Of a stretch of DNA of 64,000 bases, positions 12,328 through 23,261 are shown piece by piece. The notes beneath the pieces were generated by a model. That model was given only the letters and a program-made list of their open reading frames with translations. It ran no database searches and had not been told where the DNA came from. The position numbers were made by a program, and so were the translations under genes. Each line of letters starts with the position of its first letter. Position 1 is the first letter of the stretch. This DNA is from Usnea hakonensis (lineage: Eukaryota > Ascomycota > Lecanoromycetes > Lecanorales > Parmeliaceae): the NCBI GenBank assembly GCA_013423325.1, contig BLJB01000052.1, positions 248,001 to 312,000 of the forward strand, read 5' to 3'.

Positions 12328-12904
12328 TGGGGGGGTGAATGGAGTCACGGTTGATTCACTTTGCCATCTGAAAAGGTGAAATCTCTGATATGAAATACCC
12401 AGCGTGAGGTCAGCTGAGTGCATTATGGTTGCATTGACCCGGAGATAAGATACGGGTCAAGCAATAGCCATGCGTTCCAATGGAAGTTAGCTACATCTGT
12501 ACGGAGAAGACCCTCTTTTGGACCTAGATTATTAATACACATGCATTGGAACAGCTGAATAGCTTGAGAATCAATTTGGTGTAAAGCCAGCCTTGCCCTT
12601 TAATGGAATCCTGCATCTCGTGCGGTCGAACTGCCTATCCTCTTCGCAGTCTATACTGATTATAGTAATCTACGTCTTAGAAGATTTTAATGTGATGATA
12701 ATATAGAGTAGGTAAGTAGTTTGTAACCAGAAAAAAAAAAACATTGCCACGCTAATTTATTTACCGTATCTTCTTTTTTTAACCCATGTCCCGCCAAATT
12801 ATTTTCATCTCTCTCTTCTCCACTACTGTAGTCATACGGCTGAGTCATGGCTCTTATAAGTTACAACGATCCTGATGCCGTGGCACAACGTCTTCCTATG
12901 AAAT

Positions 12905-13177
12905 TTAGTAAACGGAGATGTGAATTAGCGACACCGATAAGGGGAAAAAGTAAATTTCAGTCCTCCAGTCCTTTCGAACCCGAATTGCGTCGATCTCTGC
13001 AGCTTGTTCGTTGACCATCAGCAGCGCATTAGTCAAGGGCAGGCAGTTGATCCGTTTCAACTGCCCCCGCGTGATGCCGGCGCCGGCTGATTTGTAAGGA
13101 TGACTTGCATAAGACGTTCGTATCCCACTTTGCCGGCTGAAACTCCCCTTTCCCCTCGAATTGGAAAGGCCTGACAA
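12905..13177 (-). pseudogene. Degenerate coding-like copy A of a duplicated sequence
   Basis: Read on the minus strand, this frame contains IRTSYASHPYKSAG, then GQLKRINCLPLTNALL and AIRVRKDWR. The region near 14100-14345 encodes a parallel string (TRTSHASYYCRSAG, WHLTQINGHVLTAST, SLKMRKDRR) in the same orientation. The similarity holds in protein and DNA and therefore implies a shared origin. I do not recognise the family. Neither copy has a convincing start, and both are short, so relics are more likely than live genes. Confidence 0.4.
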
Positions 13178-14094
13178 GTTAGGTGTGCCAGCATGTGACT
13201 ATGAGAGAAACGAGGATCACCCGAGCATGTGTAGGTGCACTGGGTTCCTACATGACCTCTTATGCAGCATTTGGGCGTGCCAACAAAGCTTTCAATTAAG
13301 GCTCGCGGAAACGGCTCGTATCGTTTCGAAAAGGTGCACATTTAATTCACATATTTGCTACATCGGAGGAATGCTGAATTTAAGAAATTCCCTTCCTTTT
13401 GAGAGAATTGGAATCTTTTCTTATGATTCAGAGTCTATTAAATTCGTCTACCACTACCTCACAACAACGAGTGGACTATTAGCTTCCCTTGATTTGGTCG
13501 TCAGGAGCTATAAATTATATTACACACTGTCTGACATGCACAGGGCTACGATAGTCCCTGACTGGCCAAATCGATCCAAGTTCTCTCCATAAGCATGAAG
13601 ATTGGGCAGTAGCTTTGAAGATGCATGTACGGGATTCCTCACATGAGGGGTTTTGGCTGTGAGTCTCCCGCAGGTATGGACACGCCAGCTGAAGCACTCG
13701 TGCGGCGGAGAGATTCTGTCTTCTTGTCACGTACCCCGATGATGAAACGAGACATTCCCCAGTCAAATCATCTCCTTTGCACTGATCCTCTCATGGACTA
13801 GGCTAGCTGTATATGGCTAGAGTGCCAAGAAAATAGCCTTGTCGACCTCGTGGCTTATCTACCTTACCTTAAGGTACACATTGGATCTTTCAAGCCAGTC
13901 ATTCGTCTGCTCCAAATTCCGAGCTTCTGGACCTATGGTGTAGATTCAAAGAAGTCGTTTGTATATATATGGCGTGCTCCCATTGGTACGCATTTGACCC
14001 GTATCTTGGGGTGCAGTCATTGCTCGCCCTTATCTTCATTTTGAGAGTCTAAGATTGTGAACGTACATGATCCCCTGCATGAGCGGTACCGTCG

Positions 14095-14345
14095 GAGGAG
14101 AGAGAAGATAGACTCCGGTCCAATGGAATCCGAACAGGCGTCGATCTTTGCGCATCTTCAAGCTTGCTCCTTGATCTTCAGCATAAAGTACCAATCTCGT
14201 GGAGGCTGTCAATACGTGGCCGTTAATCTGTGTCAGATGCCACTGTCTGATTGCGCAGCCGGCTGATCTGCAATAATAGCTTGCATGAGACGTTCGCGTT
14301 CTACGTTGCTTGCCGAATCTCCGTGTCCCCCTCTTTTTCCATGCC
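14095..14345 (-). pseudogene. Degenerate coding-like copy B of a duplicated sequence
   Basis: This is the second copy of the sequence at 12905-13177. It shares the DNA core GCCGGCTGAT followed by a CTTGCATRAGACGTTCG-like block (R is A or G). The longest open frame runs past it (14036..14428) but the similarity fades on both sides. The copies are in direct orientation about 1.2 kb apart. Confidence 0.4.
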
Positions 14346-14795
14346 ACCTCACAGCATAGGTAGACCAGTCTAGCAGGCAACAACCACAAGAAACAAGGCA
14401 TCGTTTTTCGCTCCGGTGTGCGCGACATTTAATGGTCGACAGTCGAGTCTACCAGGTGGCTGGAATCCTTCCGCTAAAGCCGGTGGCATGTAGCCTTGCC
14501 GCGTTGAGAGTGTGAAAGGCTGCGACGTCAAAAATCCCGCAATGTTCCTGGTAGTGGTACGCTCGGTCATCCACCCACATTTACTTAATCTTCCCATTCA
14601 GGAGACCTTTGCACCTGGAAAAGTATTGTACTTCGTCCTTCTCTCCTTGCAAAGTCGGATGTGCATCGTTTCCTGGGCTGTTTTATTTGGTATTTGTCCA
14701 ATCCACGTCCTTGTTATTCAAGTCTCAACGTTTCACATTAAGCGTGGTCGCTGCTTCCACCTCCACGTGAAAGGACCCGGCGATCTGCAGACACC

Positions 14796-16129
14796 ATGAG
14801 CACGCATACGGCTGAAGATAGAGGTCCTCAACTCAATGCTGTCTGCTATGTTTTTCTGGTGCTATCGACTATAGCTGTATTACTAAGATTCTGTGGGCGA
14901 ATGGTTGCGCACAAAGCTGGATTCTGGTGGGATGATTGGCTGTCGCTGGCAGCTCTTGTGAGTCTGCCGTATTCGACTCTGTTGAGCTTTTGAACCTTAA
15001 TGCTCATCACCTGTAGCCTTTCGTCTGGGCAATGTGTGGAGCCTCGCTCTACTCCGTGACTATTGGACTTGGAAAACAGATCGACCAGATCCCAGGGTCA
15101 GCTTCTCAGCTAGCGAAGCTTCTTTTCATTGGCAGTATTATATACAATACGGGCCTCACTGTGATCAAGATGTCGGTGCTTTTATTCTATGTCCGTGTTT
15201 TCGGTATTGTACCAGTACATCGATTTGTCTTCTGGATTGTGGCCTTCCTCGTCATCGGCTGGGGCATTTCTGTGAACTTTACGACAACTTTTAACTGTGC
15301 TCCAATCCAAAAAGCTTGGGATTCGACCCTACCAGGCCATTGTCACTCCTTCTACAAAGCTTTTCTGGTTCCTGCGATTTCAAATATCGTGATCGACTTT
15401 ATTCTATTGATCTTGCCCGTTCCCATGCTATGGAGACTACGTATGGATACGTCGAACAAGATTGCACTAGTTGCGGTCTTCTCTACAGGATATTGGTAAG
15501 ATATCAAAGTTGACTTTCGAATCTTGCCAGTTGATAAAGATTTAGCGTACTCATATTGTCTATTCTACGCCTAACCTCAATCACTAGCCTTAGTGACAAG
15601 GTCGTAAAGGATCCTTCCTGTAAGTTGGCGCCTCTATCAAAATCTGGATCTAAAGCAACCTTTTTACCGACGTTTGCAATCAGATTACCTTGCCTTTCCT
15701 GCAGTCATTCTCACGAGTGAAATGTCAACGGCGTTGATCAGTAGCTGCATGCCAGCTGGTTTTACTTTAGTTAGGCATATTATCCGCACTTATTTGCCTA
15801 GTCTCTGTGGAAAACAAGGGACTTCGGAGCCTTTGAGCAGACCTGCGGGCGCTCACATTGGGACTCTTCGAAACCCAGTCGAAGAGAACAGGCATAAAGG
15901 CTTCATACAGCTGGAAAGTGGCAGAGGTGGTACTGCAGGCTCAATAGAAAGATTGTTTGACGGCTCGAGTGGCACAGTCCATTACACAAATGCATACCCA
16001 GGCCATGCTGGAGATCGACAGGAAATGGGTGCGGAAGTAGGAATTGCCTTGCATCAAATTCACGTTCGAGACGATGTTCATGTTCACGGGTTGGGCGGCA
16101 CGAATGATATAGAGCGGAGCACTGGTTGA
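14796..16129 (+). CDS. PTH11-like rhodopsin-fold integral membrane protein (copy 2)
   Basis: Four exons, 14796..14957, 15017..15495, 15546..15619 and 15684..16129, give 386 aa in phase. It is a seven-TM fungal membrane protein of the same family as the gene at 10.8-12.3 kb: first TM then FWWDDWLSLAAL (about 43-54), TM3 block VIKMSVLLFYVRVFGIV, NCAPIQKAWD with the Cys-bearing loop, IVIDFILLILPVPMLWRLRM with the cytoplasmic loop, and a seventh TM ending MPAGFTLVRH, then a 100-residue cytosolic tail. The two copies differ strongly in sequence and exon count (4 against 7), so they are old paralogues, not a recent tandem duplication. Role as a surface receptor is inferred from the family. Introns are 59, 50 and 64 nt, all GT..AG. 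Confidence 0.85.
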
Positions 16130-16363
16130 GCGAACTTAGTCTAGGGATCACTACTACTTTTGCAAGGGAGTTTAGCAGGTTTAGGGGTACTCCTGGGGCT
16201 TCGCGCCCGATCACGTATTAGCGCATTTTTACTATGTTAACATTATCTTGTCATTCTGCTACCACTCTTCATCCAACTGTTCATTCATCAATCTAACTCA
16301 CACCGTAAAATACGCACAGCATATGTTTGAAATTAGGACTACCTCAAAACCTTTCCTGACACA

Positions 16364-16903
16364 ATGTCCCAATCCCTCATGCTAGCCATAACGGAAAAGG
16401 CCTTCATCATCGACGAGTACCGTCCTGGTTTGGCGCCATTTAAACATGTCTATCGCGACAGTCACCGGAACCCAGAGCTTTCCGGTCTAGAAGTCCGCAC
16501 AGCCAGTATCTCTGCCTCGCATCTAGAAGGTCTTGACGGGTTCCTTGTCCACCGTGGAGTTGGTGGCCACGGGGTGGTCGGAATCCTGGAAAATGGTCCA
16601 GTTTCTGCATTTCTACTCCGTGCGGACAAGGAAGCTCTCCCCCATCTTGAGAAAACGAATCTGGAGTATGCGAGTACCAAAATCGCAAAGGATTGTCAAG
16701 GGAACGAAACGCCCGTGATGCATGCCTGCGGCCACGATATGCATACGATTAGCATTAGGCCAGCAGCTACATTGCTTCATGCAGCGAGCACTACGTGGAA
16801 GGGGACCCTGATATGTCTATTTCAGCCGGACGAGGAAACAGCTGGAGGAGCTCAAGCCATGGTAGACAATAACTTCTATGACACCAAGAGACATGTGCCA
16901 ATT
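16364..16903 (+). pseudogene. Truncated M20-family amidohydrolase/peptidase
   Basis: About 180 codons are open and clearly belong to the M20D amidohydrolase family (hippurate hydrolase-like metallopeptidases). Visible blocks are HRNPELSGLEVRTASI, the metal-site motif HACGHDMH at 120-127 and FQPDEETAGGAQAM at about 153-166. The usual RADMDALP is RADKEALP here, so a conserved metal-site region is altered. The family is about 400 aa or more, but after KRHVPI the sequence switches to a segment copied from a PTH11-like gene, and the dimerisation domain and second half are absent. The open frame runs to 17005 only by chance. Probably non-functional. Confidence 0.8.
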
Positions 16904-16980
16904 AGTAAGTCGTGGAAAGAGGGAACAAATCTTTTAGAAGTTTTACCGCATATCATACTCTATGGCCGACCAAATCGCAC
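16895..16980. repeat. Copy of PTH11-like intron/exon segment at pseudogene break
   Basis: This segment matches 11181-11277 (about 94% over aligned bases by eye, with an 11-nt deletion). The join to the M20 coding sequence falls at GTGCCAATT, which is present in the matching segment and may have been a short shared sequence at the junction. Confidence 0.8.
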
Positions 16981-17146
16981 CAGTGCGAAGAGGCTCAAGG
17001 GCTGAACCTCCTAAGGGGGAAGGTAGTTGTGAAAGTGGAAGTAAGAAAAGGGCATATGTTGTGGGAAAGGTATCTGCAGGAAGAATCCTCATGGCCGCAG
17101 TGCCAAGGCGCGCTAAACCTGATGTAGATGACTGCAGAGGAAATTG
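16981..17146 (+). mobile_element. Left inverted arm of satellite island
   Basis: The core 16989-17049 is an inverted copy of 20921-20983. Translated, both read RRGSxAEPPKGE followed by a basic stretch ending in KR. A second short match, GCCAAGGCGC, lies nearer to the satellite in both arms (17102-17111 and 20852-20861, inverted). I infer a transposon-derived sequence because it is repeated and flanks other relics. The element class is not recognised. Confidence 0.55.
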
Positions 17147-20100
17147 CAAAAACTTCTTTTATTTTTATCTATTTCAGATTTCCTACCCATAACATCGGGT
17201 TAACTCTAAAAAAAAGCTTAAAATTTGGAGATTTTTTTAAGCTAGTACCGGGCTTATGGGGTGGCGTTAATATATAGATATAATTATTTAAATCTATAAG
17301 TACTAGTCTTTTACTAGTAAAAAAACTTCTTTTATTTTTATCTATTTCAGTTTATCAACCCATAACTTCGGGTCAACTCTAAAAAAAACCTTAAATTCTA
17401 TGGATTTTTTCAAGCTACTACCGGGTTTATGGGGTCGCGTTAATATATAGATAGAAAAAAATTCGAATTTACTAGTACTAATTTACTAGTAAAAAAATTC
17501 TTTTTTTTTTATCTATTTCAGTTTATCGACCCATAACTTCGGGTCAACTCTAAAAAAAAGCTTAAAATCTAGGAATTTTTTAAGACTACTACCGGGTTTA
17601 TGGGGTGGCGTTAATATATAGATAGAAATATTTCAATCTCTAGTACTAATTTACTAGTAAAAAACTTTTTTTTTTTTATCTATTTTAGTTTATCGACCCA
17701 TAATATGGGGTCAACTTTAAAAAAAAACCTTAAAATTTGGAGATTTTTATAGACTACTACCGGGTTTATACGGTGGCGTTAATATATAGATAAAAATACC
17801 TTAATCTACTAGTACTAATTTACTAGTAAAAAACTTCTTTTAATTTTAGCTATTTTAGTTTACCGACCCATAACTTCGGGTTAACTTTAAAAAAAACCTT
17901 AAAATTTATAAATTTTTTTAAGCTACTACCGGGTTAATGGGGTGGCGTTTTAATATAGTTTAAAAAAAAATTCGAATTTACTAGTACTAATTTACTAGTA
18001 AAATCTTTTTTTTTTTTTTATCTATTTCAGTTTATCGACCTATAATATGGGGTCAACTTTAAAAAAAAGCTCAAAATTTATAGATTTTTCCAGGCTACTA
18101 CCGAGTTTATGGGGTTGCGTTAATATATAGATAAAAAATACTTTATTCTACTAGTACTAATTTACTAGTAAAAAACCTTTTTTAATTTTAGCTCTTTTAG
18201 ACTATCGACCCATAACTTCGGATCGACTCTAAAAAAAAGCTTAATATTTAGTGATTTTTTCAGGCTACTACCGGGTTTATGGGGTCGCGTTAATATATAG
18301 ATAAAAAATACTTTAATCTTCTAGTACTACTTTACTACTAGTAAAAAACTTCTTTTTTATTTATCTATTTCAGTTTATCGATCCATAATATGGGGTCAAC
18401 TCTAAAAAAAACCTTAAAATTTAGGAATTTTTTCAGGCTAGTACCGGGTTTATGGGGTGGCGTTAATATATAGATAATTTTTTTTTCGAATTTACTAGAA
18501 AAACATCTTTTAATTTTATCTATTTCAGATAATCGACCTATAATATGGGGTCAACTTTAAAAAAAACCTTAAAATTTATAGATTTTTCAGGCTACTACTG
18601 GATTTATAGGGTGGCGTTAATATATAGTTAAAAAAAATTCGAATTTACTAGTAAAAAACTTCTTTTAATTTTAGCTATCTTAGTTTATCGACCCATAAAT
18701 TCGGGTCAACTTTAAAAAAAAACCTTAAAATATATAGATTTTTTCAGACTATTACCGGGTTTATAGGGTGGCGTTAATATATAGATAAGAATTTTCGAAT
18801 TTACTAGTACTTTACTAGTAAAAAACTTCTTTTAATTTTAGCTCTTTCAGATTATCGACCCATAATATGGGGTCAACCTTAAAAAAAACCTTAAAAAATG
18901 GATATTTTTTTAGGCTACTACCGAGTTTATGGGGTGGCGTTAATATATAGATAAAAAAATACTTTAATCTACTAGTACTAATTTACTAGTAAAAATCTTC
19001 TTTTTTATTTATCTATTTCGACTTATCGACCCATAATCTCGGGTCAACTTTAAAAAAAAGCTTAAAATTTATAGATTTTTTTAGACTATTACCGGGTTTA
19101 TGGGGTAGCGTTAATATATAGTTAAAAAAAAATTTCGAATTTACTATTACTAATTTACTAGTAAAAAACTTCTTTTAATTTTAGCTATTTCAGTTTATCG
19201 ACCCATAACTTCGGGTCAACTTTAAAAAAAACCTTAAAAATTATAGATTTTTTTAGACTACTATCGGGTTCATAAGGTAGCGTTAATATATAGATAAAAA
19301 AATTTCGAATTTACTAGTAAAAAACTTCTTTTAATTTTATCTATTTCAGTTTATCGACCCATAACTTCGGGTCAACTTTAAAAAAAACCTTAAAACTTAT
19401 AAATTTTTTAAGCTACTACCGAGTTTATGGGGTCTCGTTAATATATAGTTAAAAAAAAAAATCGAATTTACTAGTACTAATTTACTAGTAAAAAACTTCT
19501 TTTAATTTTAGCTCTTTCAGATTACCGACCCATAATTTCGGGTCAACTCTAAAAAAAACCTTAAAAATCATAGATTTTTTCAGGCTGCTACCGGGTTCAT
19601 GGAGTGGCGTTAATATATAGATAAAAATTTTCGAATTTACTAGTACTAATTTACTAGTAAAAATCTTCTTTTTTATTTATCTATTTCGGTTTATCGATTC
19701 ATAACTTCGGGTCAACTTTAAAAAAAAGCTTAAAGATTAGAGATTTTTTTAGACTAGTACCGGATTTATGGGGTGGCGTTAATATATAGATAAATTTTTT
19801 TTTCGAATTTACTAGTACTAATAAGTTACTAGTAAAAATATTCTTTTATTTTTAGCTCTTTCAGATTATCGACCCATAACTTCGGGTCAACTTTAAAAAA
19901 AAGCTTAAAGATTAGAAATTTTTTTAGACTAGTACCGGGTTTATGGGGTGGCGTTAGTATATAGATAGAATTTTTTTTCGAATTTACTAGTACTAATTTA
20001 CTAGTAAAAATTTCTTTTTTTTTTATCTATTTCAGTTTATCGACTCATAACTTCGGGTCAACTTTTAAAAAAACCTTAAATTTTGGAGATTTTTTTAAGC

Positions 20101-20820
20101 TACTACCGGGCTTATGGGGTCTCGTTAATATATAGTTAAAAAAAAATTCGAATTTACTAGTACTAATTTACTAGTAAAAATCTTCTTTTTTATTTATCTC
20201 TTTTAGTTTATCGACCCATAATTTCGGGTCAACTTTAAAAAAAAACCTTAAATTTTGGAGATTTTCTTAAGCTACTACCGGGCTTATAGGGTCTCGTTAA
20301 TATATAGATAAAAATTTTCGAATTTACTAGTAAAAAACTTCTTTTAATTTTAGCTATTTTAGTTTATCGACTTATAACTTCGGGTCAACCTTAAAAAAAA
20401 GCTTAAAATTTGGAGATTTTTTCAGGCTAGTACCGGGTGTATGGGGTCGCGTTAATATATAGATAAAAAATACTTTAATCTACTAGTACTAATTTACTAG
20501 TAAAAATCTTCTTTTTTATTTATCTCTTTGAGTTTATCGACCCATAATTTCGGGTCAACTCTAAAAAAAACCTTAAAATATGGAGATTTTTTTAAGCTAG
20601 TACCGGGTTTATGGGGTGGCGTGAATATATAGTTAAAAAAAAAAAATCGAATTTACTAGTACTAATTTACTAGTAAAAATCTTCTTTTTTATTTATCTCT
20701 TTTAGTTTATCGACCTATAACTTCGGGTCAACTCTCAAAAAAAGCTTAAAATTTGGAGATTTTTTTAGGCTACTACCGGGTTTATGGGGTGGCGTTAATA
20801 TATAGATAAAAATACTTCAA
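17147..20820. repeat. AT-rich satellite, 22 foldback units of about 168 bp
   Basis: Counting the CGTTAATATATAG landmark (first at 17265, last at 20793; a few variants) gives 22 units. Spacing is 166-175 bp in most and 154-157 bp in four that lack part of the spacer. Each unit starts near TTATCTATTTCAG, then CGACCCATAACTTCGGGTC, an A-run, CTTAAAATTT, a T-run, AGGCTACTACCGGG, TTTATGGGGTGGCG and TTAATATATAGATA. The second half is an imperfect reverse complement of the first (TATCTA.. against ..TAGATA; GACCCATAA against TTATGGGGT). The A-run and T-run also pair. Units are joined by a palindromic spacer built from TTTACTAGTA and TACTAGTAAA. No open frame spans it. Confidence 0.95.
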
Positions 20821-20829
20821 AAGTTCTAC

Positions 20830-21437
20830 TTATGATTCCGTATCGGACCTAGCGCCTTGGCGTATTTGCCCTGTCTGCAGACCGACCTTATCTTTTAGTA
20901 TCTCTCCTCTCTACTTATCTTTTTCTTACTTCCGCCTTCACGACAATATCTTCCCCCTTAGGAGGTTCAGCACCTGAGCCTCTCCGCGTAGCAACACAGG
21001 TAAAAGAAAGGCGAGCTGATACCGAGTTGTCTCGGCCACTGGTCCGGTACTTGTTATCTCCACGAGGCCACCAAATGGCACATGTCAAATAAGCCATTTA
21101 CCTCGCTCCTCGCGGCCTGGTCTTCTGGTCGGCTGAGAACCCTGTTTCTGCCTGTCTGTTCTTTATACAACAGCATCAACTCTTTTATTTTAGTAGTTGT
21201 TAGGGGAACGATATGAGTGGTATCATATGTGGATAATCTATGTAATAATGTGTTCAAGATCATCATATATGAAGCAGTATGTATACACTCCTCAAGGTAC
21301 GCTGTCTCTCGCGTTTCTTCTCTTTCGCCATCGCCCATACCTATACACCGAGATCCATACCTAAAATCAATACTCCGATCATCCAATATATACGAAATCC
21401 CTAATCCCGAGTCCCACCCTGGCGGAAAAGTTGGCTA
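20830..21437 (-). mobile_element. Right inverted arm and transposon-like remnant
   Basis: The minus strand carries two overlapping degenerate frames (21386..21054 and 21097..20915), the second ending RRGSGAEPPKGE and then a basic stretch, which matches the left arm in inverted orientation. A TGTTAGGGGAACG sequence at about 21197 on the plus strand resembles an LTR-type TG end, but I cannot find a second copy. So this is a remnant of an unknown element with weak hints of an LTR retrotransposon. Similarity to the left arm is limited to about 150 nt next to the satellite. Confidence 0.45.
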
Positions 21438-21479
21438 AGCATCCAGACAGACTAACAAGCCCGCTACGCACCGGCTATG

Positions 21480-21650
21480 ACATGTTTCACTACGAGACCA
21501 GGTTTCGAAGCCGCTCCCATTGTCAATGGTTTTTCACTGGGGAGCTTTCCAAAATAGAATTGTCGTGGATGTCGGTGGTTTGTGTGGTAGTGTTAGTATC
21601 GCACTCTTCCCCTTCCTTGCATACTACAGTACAATGATCAGCTCTGGGTC
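21480..21650 (+). pseudogene. O-methyltransferase relic (SAM-binding motif I)
   Basis: One frame from about 21511 reads FHWGAFQNRIVVDVGGL then GSVSIAL, which is the motif I region of fungal class I O-methyltransferases (normally VVDVGGGxGxxS). The residues just upstream (YDMFHYETRFRSRS) are in another frame, as expected after a frameshift. The rest of the enzyme is missing or unrecognisable. A fragment only. Confidence 0.5.
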
Positions 21651-22416
21651 GGGTGATTACAGATTGTCGAAGGATCTACATATGGGATCGTGTAGCCTGC
21701 CTGCACGGAGCACGACTTTTCTCCTCTCCTCTGAGCAGCCTGTCATGTTTTCAGATGGTTTTCTGCAGTGATGGATCTTAGATGATTGGTTAGATGTGTA
21801 TTGTTTTGAGAATTACTACGCTTTAGGTCTAGCGCTAAAGGCGGGCTCTAGAGTTGGTATCTAAGAGTATTGGATTATTCGGGGTGGAGAGGCTTGAGCT
21901 GTATTGAGTGAGGTAAAAGGATGAGGTCAGTGGATCTTGTGATGTGGAGATTCTAGGGTGCTGAGGAGCGTGGTGTGAGCGACTGGATGTGTTTGCGTCG
22001 GAGAGCTGATGAGAGGTTCTGTTAAGTGGATGTGGAGTGATTTTCTGGGTCCGGTTTGTTTGTGATTGAGGTTTGCGGGCTGGGAACGGATGTTGGAAGT
22101 GGTGGGGTGGGTGGAAGGGAAGGGGAATGCGTGCAGGGGGGGATTTAAGTTTGTGAGACTTGGGATAAGGAATGATAGATGAGATGTAATATTGTTTAAG
22201 GAGAGGATAGTGGCGTCTGGGTTTCTTGTGAGAAGTCCTGGTTGCTGAATATGGTTGGGAATTCACCACATGTCTCAACGCGGTCTATCGATAGTGTGAT
22301 TATGTTACGTCTTCATGATCGATCACGGAATCAATGAGATGTTACTAGATGTAATGATAACGTCTCAACTCGTGCCCAGTCCTTTGATCGCACATGTCTT
22401 TAAACCTAAACGTCAC
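21651..22416. other. Intergenic region, G/T-rich plus strand
   Basis: Positions about 21900-22230 are strongly G- and T-rich on the plus strand. The 147-codon frame on the opposite strand is low-complexity (Pro, Ser, His, Thr) and is explained by this base skew. No gene is called. Confidence 0.4.
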
Positions 22417-23261
22417 TTACTCAGCGAACTGCCGCGCAAGCTCCCCCAAAACATTAGCCAATTCGTCAGGCCTGCTAGCATAAGCGGAGTGGGATGCCTC
22501 TATATCCTCGACTTTCCATCCCACGCCGCTCTTCTCCATAAACATGTCTTGCAGAAAAGGCGGCAAGGCCTGGTCTTTCAGACATCTCACGTACGCAATC
22601 TTGCCTCTAAACTCGAGATCTGCCCAGGCCATGGCGGGGGCGGGGGAGTCAAATGCGCGCATGGAGGTTGGCCTGAGGAGATTTGTTAGATAAGTGGCTT
22701 CGCTAAAATTAAGGTCGTTGAAAAGAACATCTCGAGGTCCTTTAATCGTGCTTTGATTAGGGGACGGCTGGACGCAGTGTTCATCAGTCGATATAATAAC
22801 ATCTAATAGCAATCATACTATTTACTAGAGGTGATTACCTGGTGAGGATCAACATATGGCGCATGCTGGCCGCCCAGAGTCTCCAGAAGACTTGATTTCT
22901 CAGCGACAACAAAGCCTGACACGTAGATCAATCCTAGAACCCCGCCTTCTTTCCCATCGGTGGCGCGAGCTGTTTTACTCAAGCCATAGGCGGCTCCTCC
23001 GCCGGGGATCCCGCCGTAAGAATGACAAACGACCACGAGATATTTCCCATCCGCATCGATCGAGAGGAGGATTTCTTGGCGGACGGCCTCGGCGTCGGCG
23101 GAACATGTTGCGTTTTGTGGATCCGGTGCGTTACAGCTTGGAAGATTGGTGACGGTGGTGGAGTACCCGGAGTTTCTTAGGGACGTGACGAGTTTCTCGT
23201 AGGCTGCGGGTTGGTGCCAAGCACCAGGGACTACTAGAATGGATGGATGAGGCTGGGCCAT
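22417..23261 (-). CDS. Alpha/beta hydrolase family protein
   Basis: Two exons on the minus strand, 23261..22839 and 22767..22417, give 257 aa. The 71-nt intron contains in-frame stop codons and a GACTGATGAAC branch region; its acceptor (GTCCAG) was chosen because it restores phase. The protein begins with strand VVPGAWHQPAAYEKLVTSL, which carries the oxyanion-type Gly/His region, has the nucleophile elbow CHSYGG (Ser near residue 82) and a C-terminal HSAYASRPDEL with the likely catalytic His. It resembles small soluble fungal alpha/beta hydrolases related to the plant methylesterase type. The substrate is unknown. Its nearest neighbours are a relic and an unknown gene, so context does not help. 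Confidence 0.82.

Larger units (their letters stand above)
12328..14795. other. Intergenic region between divergent PTH11-like genes
   Basis: About 2.5 kb lies between the start codons of two membrane protein genes. It contains two diverged direct copies of one sequence, listed separately, and otherwise AT-rich DNA. No intact gene was found. Confidence 0.5.

Noticed and set aside
17147..20820. Could the array be a CRISPR locus
   Set aside because: The units are repeated along their entire length with no unique spacers, and the organism is a fungus.
21835..22278. 147-codon Pro/His/Ser-rich frame
   Set aside because: The composition follows from the G/T-rich opposite strand; no start context or family match.
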